Shown here piece by piece: positions 7,720 to 15,599 of a stretch of 40,964 bases of DNA (positions within the stretch are counted from its first letter, which is position 1; the number at the start of each line of letters is the position of its first letter). The position numbers and the translations under genes were made by a program. The stretch lies in assembly GCA_003457135.1 (NCBI GenBank), contig DMSQ01000062.1:1-40964 (forward strand), read 5' to 3'. The notes under the pieces are model-generated. The model had not been told where the DNA came from, did not search any database, and worked only from the letters and a program-made list of their open reading frames with translations. The stretch comes from Prolixibacteraceae bacterium. GTDB taxonomy: Bacteria; Bacteroidota; Bacteroidia; Bacteroidales; Prolixibacteraceae.

Positions 7720-9003
7720 TCAGAAATAATTATTGGTTTGGATTTCTCTCTTGATTGATTTTTCAGGATTCATAGACAACCACATTACAATGGCGATTAA
7801 GCTTAATCCAGCACAAATGATAAAAAATGGTTCGTATTGATTGGTCCAATTAAACAGGTAAGGAAAGGCAATAATAGTTACAAAAGCACCCAGGTTTCCG
7901 GCCATGTTCATGGTTCCGGAAACAACACCTGCATTTTCTTTACCGATGTCGATACAGAAAGCCCAGGATGGACTCAAGGTCATGTCGGCACCAAACACAG
8001 CTAATGCCATAAAGGCAACAGAAAGTACGGGTGACGAAACCTGGGTAACCATGATCATTCCAATAGCAGAGAAGGCAAAGCCGATGATGGCGGGCAGTCT
8101 GCGCGAAAGTTTCCATTTCCCGTTTCGGTAAACAGCATCAACCATAATTCCGGCCAGCCAGTTACCAACTGCTCCGGCAACCAATGGAATGGAGGTGTAA
8201 AACCCGGCTTCTACCAGTCCGAGTTGAAACCGTTCCTGAATATAAGGATACATCCAGGTAAGCGAAAAATAAAAAGTAAAATTGCTGCAAATATACTGAA
8301 CCATGGTTTTCCACATGGTAACCGACTTAATGATTGTGCTGAATTGCAGTACCTCTTTTGGGCCAGGTTCTGACTGTTGCCGATTCATTTTGATGTAATC
8401 AAGTTCATTACTGCCAATATACTTTGCATTTTCAGGTTTATCTCTGAATAATAAATACCAAAGTATGCCAACTAAAATACCAAATGCACCGAAAACAAGA
8501 AAGGTGTGACGCCATCCTATTTCCTTGATCATCCAGGCTACCAAAGGCATGGCAAAAGCAGCTCCAATGCGTGATCCAGAAAAATTAATGCCTTGTATAA
8601 TTCCGCGCTCGCTGATTGGGAACCAATTGTAAACTACTTTCGAAAGGGCTGGGAAGGCGCCTGCTTCACCAGCTCCGAAGAGGAAGCGAATGATCAGCAT
8701 AGATGCATAATTCCATGCAAAACCCGTTGTGGCTGTTAAAAACGACCAAATTGTTACAATTCCGGCAATTACACCACGGGCACCTTTGGTATCGGCCAAT
8801 TTTCCGGCAGGAGTTTGGAATAAGGCATATCCGAGGGTAAATACAGCCATGATCCAGCCAAAATCAGTCATGCCAAATCCCAGATCGGAACAAATATCTC
8901 TTTTGGCTGCCGAGATACATGCGCGATCGACATACAGCAGAACCGTCAGCAAAAAGGTGCTTATTACAAGGACAAAACGGATTGGGATTAAAGTGCGTAT
9001 CAT
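7720..9003 (-). CDS. MFS transporter, anion:cation symporter (ACS) type
   Basis: A 427-residue, 12-helix major facilitator. The first helix ends in LYVDRACISAAK. Loop 2-3 carries a form of MFS motif A (PAGKLADTKGAR), and helix 4/5 has RFLFGAGEAGAFPALSK followed by WFPISERGIIQG, which is characteristic of the ACS family (hexuronate, galactonate, glucarate and other organic anion importers). It sits in the inner membrane. Its position directly upstream of two sugar isomerases, a transaldolase-like enzyme and a BKACE suggests it imports the acidic sugar that this module degrades. A chimeric regulator remnant (FCD domain) immediately upstream fits a former GntR-controlled sugar-acid operon. Confidence 0.87.
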   Translation of the reverse strand: MIRTLIPIRFVLVISTFLLTVLLYVDRACISAAKRDICSDLGFGMTDFGWIMAVFTLGYALFQTPAGKLADTKGARGVIAGIVTIWSFLTATTGFAWNYASMLIIRFLFGAGEAGAFPALSKVVYNWFPISERGIIQGINFSGSRIGAAFAMPLVAWMIKEIGWRHTFLVFGAFGILVGILWYLLFRDKPENAKYIGSNELDYIKMNRQQSEPGPKEVLQFSTIIKSVTMWKTMVQYICSNFTFYFSLTWMYPYIQERFQLGLVEAGFYTSIPLVAGAVGNWLAGIMVDAVYRNGKWKLSRRLPAIIGFAFSAIGMIMVTQVSSPVLSVAFMALAVFGADMTLSPSWAFCIDIGKENAGVVSGTMNMAGNLGAFVTIIAFPYLFNWTNQYEPFFIICAGLSLIAIVMWLSMNPEKSIKREIQTNNYF

Positions 9004-9017
9004 TAGAATTTTATTTT

Positions 9018-9968
9018 TTAGGTCTCTCTCAAAGTTTCCAACGATTTATGTGTATGGTTACTGATCAGCTTTTCAACAAGTTCACCGTCTCCTTTTTCGA
9101 GAGCTGCGATAATGGCCAAATGTTCGGTTTCCAAAGGAGTTTGTAACAAACTACTCCGGAAAGTTCGGATGGTGTTGTTTCCTGATAATTCGAGCCGGTT
9201 TGGAATTTGGTTGCCGCTAATTTTCATTATCATGTTATGGAATTGCTGATCGGATTCAAGATATTCCGGAATATTAATTTCATTGATACCAATAAACTTT
9301 TCGAAAAGCGATTTCAGGTAGTCCGGTTGATTTTTTGTAGCAATCACTTCGAGAATATGAAAAGCCCTGTTTAAAACAGGATCTTGTGTATTTCCTTCAA
9401 CACTAAATGCCGGAATCTCATGTTTTGTAACACAGTATCTCTGTGTCGTCCCGGGCATTGTACTCTCGGTTATTTTATTCCTGGGAGGGTTCTTCGTATT
9501 TTCATAGAATCCATGGTAAAAACATTCCGCATACTTTTGCAATTCAGATAAAACCTCTGGTTTTAAAGTATTCGAAAGAATATTGTTTCCGGTAATACAA
9601 CCCATCCAATGATAATCAAAGACCACTTTTGGTTTATAGGTTTCAATCACCTTAATAACTGTTTTTGTTTCCGGTTCAAAGGCAGGATAAATACTACGAT
9701 AGGTACTGGAAAACGGATCATTTGTTTGAATTCCATACAATGAGTCAACCATCTCCCAATCACTGTATGGGATCTGATAGCGTCCTAATTCGAGGTGTTT
9801 AGTACTCTTGGTAATAGATTCCTGTAATTTCACAGGGCTTTTAAACTCAACCCTTATATAACGCTGCTGAACCACTGTTCCCTTAAAATTTTCATGAGCA
9901 TTGCCATGAGATAATGAATACAGGAAAAAAATTGTAGAAAATATTATTTTAAGTTTCATATAATTCAT
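9018..9968 (-). pseudogene. Chimera: secreted M14-like peptidase part fused in frame to a GntR-family FCD domain
   Basis: A 316-codon frame that joins two unrelated halves. Residues 1-24 are a signal peptide. Residues 25 to about 226 resemble the latter part of an M14-type zinc carboxypeptidase-like domain, with KVVFDYHWMGC (His120) and EIPAFSVEGN (candidate catalytic Glu191). From about residue 229 (INIPEYLESDQQFHNMIMKI) to the end (LISNHTHKSLETL) it is the FCD ligand-binding domain of a GntR-family repressor, without its winged-helix DNA-binding domain. A secreted FCD domain makes no biological sense, and neither half is complete. The likeliest explanation is a deletion that removed the end of one gene and the start of a regulator gene located upstream of the ACS transporter. 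It may be expressed but is unlikely to regulate anything. Confidence 0.7.
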
Positions 9969-10283
9969 TTATAAAAATGATTACTTAAGGGCACCTCTTA
10001 AAACTATTTTTTGGTGGCGTTGTTTGACACTAATTAAATTAATAAGTTCATTTTCTTTCAAATCTGTTACCAGTGCTTCAAAAAATAAAAACGATAGGTT
10101 TGTTCAGTTGCCATCTAAATTTAGTTATCAGAAATTAAGTCAATCGGGTTGCCATTTGAAAGGATTTTTATGATAAAATTATTTAGAAGGACCAGGAAAT
10201 AAATCCGAAAATTGTATATTTATTTGCTTACCAATTTTAAATATATCACCTTCATTGGGATATTTTAAAATAATTGAGGTTTG
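9969..10283. other. Intergenic spacer with a motif shared with 20.1 kb
   Basis: No gene is supported. On the minus strand a 34-codon open tail ends in RHQKIVLRGALK before a stop near 9983, but it has no start and no recognisable family. Two short blocks (10069-10091 and 10108-10119) recur in the same order in the spacer at 20103-20171 and may be regulatory or remnants of a repeat. Confidence 0.35.
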
Positions 10284-11336
10284 TTAATAAACAGACTGAT
10301 CAATTATATACTCTGGTGTTGAGACTTTTTTCATCATTTTATACACTGCTGTATCATCTTTTGCACCTTCGAACTTAAACGGCATGGTCTGGTTCTGTTT
10401 ACTATTCATATATCCCCAGCTGCAACCATTCATTACTGAAAAGACAAGTGCATTAACCCCTACATCTTCCAGTTTATCATCTTCGTTGCATACAATCGGT
10501 TTCCCAAATTTTTTATTGGCATTAATCTTCTCTTTGTAGTTTTCCAAGAGTGTATTATTGAAATGGATTGAAATGTAATCTACGGCATCGGCTATAGAAG
10601 TATTGGCTTGTCTGTCGTCCATACCACTGGTACTTACTAATAGTGATGGATACAATGATTTAGCAAGTTTTATTAATTCTAACTGTCCCTCATTATCAGA
10701 GAGCCATTCCCCATCTTTCCATTTTTTGAATCCACCATGCTGGTACTCATTGGAAACTTCGAGAAGGACATTTCTGAAATTATTTTTCTTTATCCATAAA
10801 ACGGTATTCTTTAAGGCATTCATTATGGCTTCTTTTCCATTCAGAGCTGAAAAATGTGAATGCTGACGCTGGTAAAAACAGGACAAGATCACAATACAAC
10901 TATTTTTATTGCAGGTATTTATCACTTCAGCAACTCTTTTCATATAATTCAGGCGGAGAGTGCCATCTGACTCAAAAGCACTGTTCACAGCACCTTCATA
11001 ACCGGGAGCGCCCCCTTGCAAACTGATAGTAAAACAGTTTATCCCATTTGCTACATATTCCGGGATCATGGAAATAAAATGATCTGTGTTTTTTTGAGGA
11101 TCAAAATCATGATTAAATTTTTTTGATAATTCAGCTCCACGGTCCTCGAAAACTGCATTTACCATTCTGACATTCATCAATAACCCTTTTGCAGGGGAAC
11201 CTTCATTTAAAACATTCCCGTTTAAGAACCATCTATCTCCCTTTATTGTAACTGTTGTATTGTTTTTCATATCATCGCACCCAATAATTAGTTGCAAAAC
11301 AATAAGGAATGAAGAAAATTTTATTAAACTTTTCAT
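10284..11336 (-). CDS. GH5-like (clan A) glycoside hydrolase, lipoprotein
   Basis: A 350-residue lipoprotein: MKSLIKFSSFLIVLQLIIGC has a lipobox with Cys20. It is therefore exported and membrane anchored. The rest is a (beta/alpha)8 barrel with the hallmarks of clan-A retaining hydrolases: VLLEVSNEYQHGG (Asn196-Glu197 as acid/base pair), AVDYISIHFNN on strand 6, and KPIVCNEDD (Glu285 as candidate nucleophile), then a late Trp in NGCSWGYMN. It resembles cellulase-like GH5 or related proteins, but I cannot assign a subfamily. The neighbours are a secreted serine hydrolase and a chimeric remnant. A role in cleaving the glycan imported by the upstream SusC/SusD system is plausible. Confidence 0.72.
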   Translation of the reverse strand: MKSLIKFSSFLIVLQLIIGCDDMKNNTTVTIKGDRWFLNGNVLNEGSPAKGLLMNVRMVNAVFEDRGAELSKKFNHDFDPQKNTDHFISMIPEYVANGINCFTISLQGGAPGYEGAVNSAFESDGTLRLNYMKRVAEVINTCNKNSCIVILSCFYQRQHSHFSALNGKEAIMNALKNTVLWIKKNNFRNVLLEVSNEYQHGGFKKWKDGEWLSDNEGQLELIKLAKSLYPSLLVSTSGMDDRQANTSIADAVDYISIHFNNTLLENYKEKINANKKFGKPIVCNEDDKLEDVGVNALVFSVMNGCSWGYMNSKQNQTMPFKFEGAKDDTAVYKMMKKVSTPEYIIDQSVY

Positions 11337-11434
11337 TTTGGTGCTATTTGGTTATATCTTCAACTTAAATATCTAATGTTGCACAAGTGCCTATGAGGAT
11401 GATTCAACCTTATAATCCAAGACATTGATTGTGC

Positions 11435-12718
11435 TTATTTTTTTCCATCTGCTATTGAGCTTATAACCATAGTCATAATTTTAATAAAATCACTATTCTC
11501 ATTATGTACCTGCTCGTCATTTATTGGTTTAGTGACCTCTGACTTGTATAGCGGTTCCGGAAGTCCGGTATCTTCAATAGAATACTGGCCATCACCTCCA
11601 CCAAGCTTCCATACTATCAGATCTAACGAAGGAATAATACAAAAGAAATGGCGCCCCGATCCGCCTTTCCAGTATGCATCAAGGGGTAATTCCCTGATGT
11701 CCCCATCGGAATTCGCATGAAACTGAAAGCTGTAACGATAATGAGGATTATATGGTGATGTTTTTGTAGCCTTTTGAATGTATTCCTTTGGGACAATTTG
11801 CTGTTGTTCCCATCTTCCGTCGTGTAACAACATATAGCAAAAGCGCAGCATGTCAGTGCTTCTAAGGGCAATACCGCCTGCTCCGGGAGTATGGGTTACA
11901 AGTGGCTGGTCTTTGTATCCGAATCCCCAGCGTCCCCAACCTAAAGGCCTGGCAAGGTGTGAATCAATATAATCCTCCAGTTCCATACCTGAAATATGCC
12001 GCAGCATAATTGAAGCATTGTGTATTGATGCTGAAGCATACGAATATCCACCACCTGGTTCGCACCAAAGGGTTTTTGTTGTAAATGGGACACTACCCAT
12101 TATACCATCCTTTAGGCCTAATGTGTACTCGTCAACCATAGAATACCATCCATCCGGACCAACCGGATCAATTGTTGAGGTTTTTCTGTTTACATAAACC
12201 GGATTGTTGCCTCTGATACCGGCAGTAAAAGTCAGAAGTTGTCCAAGTTTAATATCGGCCATACGTGGATCCGGTAATGGAAATGCTTCAGGTGGCATTA
12301 AAGAGGTTGTATATACTTTCTGATCCAGGCCATCAGGAAACAGATCAGGACGCTCACTCATCAGAATACCCACTGCAATACTGGTAAACGACTTAGTGCA
12401 CGATGCGAGGTTCGGTGTGGCTTCACGTTGCCCCTTTCCAAAATAATTTTCATAAACAAGCCATCCATGACGAACTACAAGAAGGCCTCCATTACTTGTT
12501 GTGCTTCTGACAAAATCGAAAGCCTGATCCAGTTTAGCTTTATCAATTCCTGTTACCTTTTTTATTTTTTTATTATCTGTCAGGGTTCTCCATCCGGTAA
12601 CAGAATCGGGCAAAGGGAAGTATTCTTTCCTGGTTATTGATGATTTCATTGTTTGTTGGGCACTGGTAGAAAAGCCAGTACTGAGAGAAAGGATCAAGGC
12701 AAAAATTATTGATTTCAT
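11435..12718 (-). CDS. Secreted SxxK serine hydrolase (class C beta-lactamase/esterase family)
   Basis: The preferred ATG at 12718 gives 427 residues with a signal peptide ending near TSA (MKSIIFALILSLSTGFSTSA). The longer frame from 12766 adds 16 unrelated residues. The family signature is intact: NLASCTKSFTSIAVG holds the nucleophile Ser106 and general base Lys109. The second motif is at GGGYSYAS (Tyr227), and HFFCIIPSLDLIVWKLGGG forms the late strand. The family includes DD-peptidases, esterases, D-aminopeptidases and 6-aminohexanoate oligomer hydrolases. The WCEPGGGYSYAS and RHGWLVYENYFGKG segments look esterase/amidase-like rather than true beta-lactamase. It is exported to the periplasm. 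Neighbouring peptidase-fold and amine-catabolic genes suggest amide or ester cleavage. Confidence 0.82.
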   Translation of the reverse strand: MKSIIFALILSLSTGFSTSAQQTMKSSITRKEYFPLPDSVTGWRTLTDNKKIKKVTGIDKAKLDQAFDFVRSTTSNGGLLVVRHGWLVYENYFGKGQREATPNLASCTKSFTSIAVGILMSERPDLFPDGLDQKVYTTSLMPPEAFPLPDPRMADIKLGQLLTFTAGIRGNNPVYVNRKTSTIDPVGPDGWYSMVDEYTLGLKDGIMGSVPFTTKTLWCEPGGGYSYASASIHNASIMLRHISGMELEDYIDSHLARPLGWGRWGFGYKDQPLVTHTPGAGGIALRSTDMLRFCYMLLHDGRWEQQQIVPKEYIQKATKTSPYNPHYRYSFQFHANSDGDIRELPLDAYWKGGSGRHFFCIIPSLDLIVWKLGGGDGQYSIEDTGLPEPLYKSEVTKPINDEQVHNENSDFIKIMTMVISSIADGKK

Positions 12719-12815
12719 TGGAGTAAAATTTTGGTATATTTTTGATAATGTTTCAGATAATATCATTTATGCATCAAAATAGTTTTTCAGCGGGTGGCCG
12801 TGGGCGCAAGTTGGG

Positions 12816-14216
12816 TTAAGTATCCATTGAAAAAATTTGATTAGGGTTTAAAAAGAAGGGTGGCACAATTCCTGGAATATTGGACAATGGCAATATTTCA
12901 TCCGGTAATTCAAAACCTAATTTATCTGTCATAAAAATACGGCGGTTCATACATCTTTCATAGACTGCCGGATATTTAGTCTGTAATTCAATTCTAAGGG
13001 TCCGATCGGCAATTATTATTCCATCCTCCATCCGTGTAGAAAAGTATTTCTTTGATTTGGGGATTACATCAACCTGAAAATACATACCCGATTGAATTTC
13101 TATTTCTGATCCCTTATAAACAGGAGAACTTAACCATTCGTCAAAATGTATCAGATGGCCTGGATTCAGAAAAATACCAAATTCTTCAAAAGGTAAAAGA
13201 TCATCAATCAATTGAGCAATTACTTTCCCTTTTACTCCTATCTTAAGGTTTTTATACCATTCGCCCATTGCCGAAAAATATGGTCCGGCAAAATTGTCCA
13301 AATATCCCTGGGCATGACCAGGCAGATCATTTTCGTTTTCAGCTATCCACCCGGCCCTGCAGCAATTACTGCCCCAGTAACCTATATTGGTTGAGAACGG
13401 GTCACCTTTTTTAATTATATAACCTTCGGGATTTGCTAAACCAATATGTTTATTTCCACCACAAGTCATTCCGGTATTACAATTCAATGGATAGCCGGAA
13501 TAATTGTAGTACCGGATCAACTCAAAGTCAGTTTTCCCCACCTCAATATTAAACACTAGGTTTTTCATTCCTTCAGATGCCATCACGGTGGAAAATTCGA
13601 ATAATGCTATTTCAGAAGCTGAACATCTTGACCGAAGGCCACTTTCAGGATGCATATAAATTTGAGTGGAATTTATAACATTTTCATATTTACTTACCTC
13701 CCTTAGCGTATCAACAATAAAACTGGGAATCTCGATAGCATGGTCCGGAGCATGGTGTTCAATTTCAGAAAAATATTTCCATCCTGCACAACCTATCCTC
13801 GATTGTGAATTAATACCTTCTGAAATAAAAATGTCTTTTAACTGGCGGCTGCTGTCCCTGGGTTGGTTTAATAATGATAATGGCTGATAAAGTTCAAATC
13901 TCAATCTGTTTCCAATATATAGAGGACTAGCTTTAAACCTGCTAACGCATTCATTTCCTACCAATATGATCGGATCATCATGCAGATTTAGAATCAATAG
14001 AGCCTCTTCAAATTTTGGTTCATAGTTCAACAGGTACTTCAGATTGGCAAAATGTTCCCTGTCCCCATATACAACCAGATGGGTCAGATTGTTCTTATCC
14101 ATCATTTCGCGCGTTTTTGAAATGCGCTCAATTAATTCGTTCATACTAAACTGAAGAGGGCTGACGTTCTTACCAAATTCAGGCCACTCAATCTCTTTTA
14201 ATCTTGTCTTTTTCAT
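12816..14216 (-). CDS. M24 (creatinase/prolidase-fold) protein, probably not a metallopeptidase
   Basis: 466 residues from ATG 14216 (a TTG four codons earlier is possible). An N-terminal creatinase/prolidase domain (about 25-190; LTHLVVYGDREHFANLKYL) is followed by the pita-bread M24 domain (about 205-430). Dinuclear M24 peptidases need D, D, H, E, E. Here the region that should hold the two Asp reads STNIGYWGSNCCRAGW, with neither. The His is present in NPGHLIHFDEW, the next Glu is replaced in FQVDVIP, and the last Glu is present in RMEDGII. This ligand loss is seen in creatinase-like enzymes that hydrolyse C-N bonds without metal. It is cytosolic. It lies downstream of a ridA remnant and the aminotransferase/MmsA pair, which fits a small nitrogenous substrate rather than peptides. 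Confidence 0.75.
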   Translation of the reverse strand: MKKTRLKEIEWPEFGKNVSPLQFSMNELIERISKTREMMDKNNLTHLVVYGDREHFANLKYLLNYEPKFEEALLILNLHDDPIILVGNECVSRFKASPLYIGNRLRFELYQPLSLLNQPRDSSRQLKDIFISEGINSQSRIGCAGWKYFSEIEHHAPDHAIEIPSFIVDTLREVSKYENVINSTQIYMHPESGLRSRCSASEIALFEFSTVMASEGMKNLVFNIEVGKTDFELIRYYNYSGYPLNCNTGMTCGGNKHIGLANPEGYIIKKGDPFSTNIGYWGSNCCRAGWIAENENDLPGHAQGYLDNFAGPYFSAMGEWYKNLKIGVKGKVIAQLIDDLLPFEEFGIFLNPGHLIHFDEWLSSPVYKGSEIEIQSGMYFQVDVIPKSKKYFSTRMEDGIIIADRTLRIELQTKYPAVYERCMNRRIFMTDKLGFELPDEILPLSNIPGIVPPFFLNPNQIFSMDT

Positions 14217-14224
14217 GCTGGTAC

Positions 14225-14386
14225 TCAAATAATTTGTCTTGTTTTTAAATTGAGTTTTATCTCAGATTCAATGGTCAGGGTGTCCATTTTGCCTGTTTCA
14301 GGATCAATTACGATCTATCCCAAAAGATATACTGTTTGCCCAACCAGAATGGCCTGGCTGTAAGGCCCGATGGGTTTCGGGGCTTC
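14225..14386 (-). pseudogene. ridA (YjgF) fragment
   Basis: The minus strand reads EAPKPIGPYSQAILVGQTVY, an unmistakable N-terminal RidA signature, then LLG, a TAG stop where the family has Gln, then IVIDPETGKM. The frame ends at TGA 14225-14227, next to the M24 start. The initiating residues are missing because the upstream end is overlapped by the stop of the propeller gene at 14385. The C-terminal two thirds of the roughly 125-residue protein are absent. RidA deaminates reactive enamine/imine intermediates and is commonly encoded with PLP-dependent amine catabolism, which matches the aminotransferase nearby. It is clearly non-functional as written. Confidence 0.78.
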
Positions 14387-15560
14387 AGAAACTGACTTTC
14401 CTAATATATACCTGCCATGTTCTACTTCTATTATCCTGAAATACTACATATAATCCTCCACCCTCTACACCTACACCTCCGGGAGCGTGGCGGATTACTC
14501 CATCATGCTGATTTCCTGCGTCTGCAAATAATATCGGCCCGGTTATGCTGCCATCGGCATCAATAGCAAGAACACGACCTTTTTTGTCTTCACCAGCAAA
14601 TATAACATAAGCCCTGCCATTTACTACCAGATCTCCTGCTGCTACCAAGCTATAACCAATGGCGGGAGAGTTCCATACGATTTTTGAAGGACCCCCTATA
14701 CGTGTATGGAAGACTTCTTTTGGTTCAAGCGTTCCCGCATCTTTTGAGAAACCATAGAAACCTCCTCCGGTTCCAGTTGCTACTGAAATACCCTCCATAA
14801 ATTTCTCAATATTTGGATCTGATGGTTGTGGTAATGATGTAGCGTCTGTAAACGTACCGGATTCAGAAACAGTCCAGTGACGTATATAAGAACCCTGTCC
14901 GGCGAACACGTGAGGGGTATTACTGCCATCTATAATAACATCTCCAGTACGGCTTCCGTCCCATCCAGAAATATCTTTAGTTATTTCAACTTTTAGTACT
15001 CCATTGATTTTATTTATTCGATTATATTGTCCACGTGCCAATGTTACTGCAGGATTTCCCATATTCTTCCAGAAGACAACATGTGCACGGTTATTTGAAT
15101 CCACATCAATACGGGGGATCATTGCCCGGTAAGAAGTTGAATGAAGATTACCAACAGATTTCCACACGCCTGATATTCGTCGTGCGTAACCTATGTATCC
15201 AGCAGGACTTATTTCCCATACAACATGCTCTGGACTTTTTTCCCATACAACATGCACATCACTGTCGCCAGATACTGCTACTTGTGGCCACCAGACCTCA
15301 CCTGATGTTACCAATTCTTCAGGTCCTAATATTCCTGTAGTGGGACTGTAAGAACGATACCGTAATCCATTATTTACATAAACAACATGCATAGTACCAT
15401 CAGAAGCTGTTGCTATACTTGGATGCTGTCCCGTGCCAATAAGTATCTCATGCCCAAGAATAAATGAATCAGTGCCTGTAATATTAACTGCTGCAAATGA
15501 AAGAGTTGATATCAATAACAACGCCCACATTGCTATACAAATCTTAATAATTTTGTCCAT
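14385..15560 (-). CDS. Secreted beta-propeller-like (BNR/sialidase-type repeat) protein
   Basis: The ATG at 15560 gives 391 residues beginning with a signal peptide (MDKIIKICIAMWALLLISTL, cleavage near SFAA); an earlier ATG at 15590 would precede this with ten extra residues. Regularly spaced strand motifs follow: HPSIATASDGTMHVVYVNNG, WWPQVAVSGDSDVHVVWEK, IPRIDVDSNNRAHVVFWKN and GLYVVFQDNRSRTWQVYIRK. These are typical of secreted six-bladed propellers with BNR-like D-s-d-g turns. No sialidase Arg triad or other catalytic signature is evident, so it may bind rather than cleave. It contains a local nine-codon tandem duplication. Its stop overlaps the ridA fragment by two bases, so the original C-terminus may have been altered. 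Confidence 0.65.
   Translation of the reverse strand: MDKIIKICIAMWALLLISTLSFAAVNITGTDSFILGHEILIGTGQHPSIATASDGTMHVVYVNNGLRYRSYSPTTGILGPEELVTSGEVWWPQVAVSGDSDVHVVWEKSPEHVVWEISPAGYIGYARRISGVWKSVGNLHSTSYRAMIPRIDVDSNNRAHVVFWKNMGNPAVTLARGQYNRINKINGVLKVEITKDISGWDGSRTGDVIIDGSNTPHVFAGQGSYIRHWTVSESGTFTDATSLPQPSDPNIEKFMEGISVATGTGGGFYGFSKDAGTLEPKEVFHTRIGGPSKIVWNSPAIGYSLVAAGDLVVNGRAYVIFAGEDKKGRVLAIDADGSITGPILFADAGNQHDGVIRHAPGGVGVEGGGLYVVFQDNRSRTWQVYIRKVSF
15212..15265. repeat. 27-bp tandem duplication inside the propeller gene
   Basis: A 17-base word (TTTCCCATACAACATGC) occurs at 15212-15228 and again at 15239-15255, exactly 27 bases later. It encodes two consecutive nine-residue units, VHVVWEKSP and EHVVWEISP. 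The reading frame is preserved, so this is a recent in-frame expansion of one propeller strand. Confidence 0.75.
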
Positions 15561-15599
15561 ATTTATGTAATTTTTGATAATAAGTTTCATGGCAGGTAT

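Noticed and set aside
11435..12718. Antibiotic-resistance beta-lactamase
   Set aside because: SxxK is present, but the other motifs and the catabolic context fit an esterase/amidase of the same superfamily.
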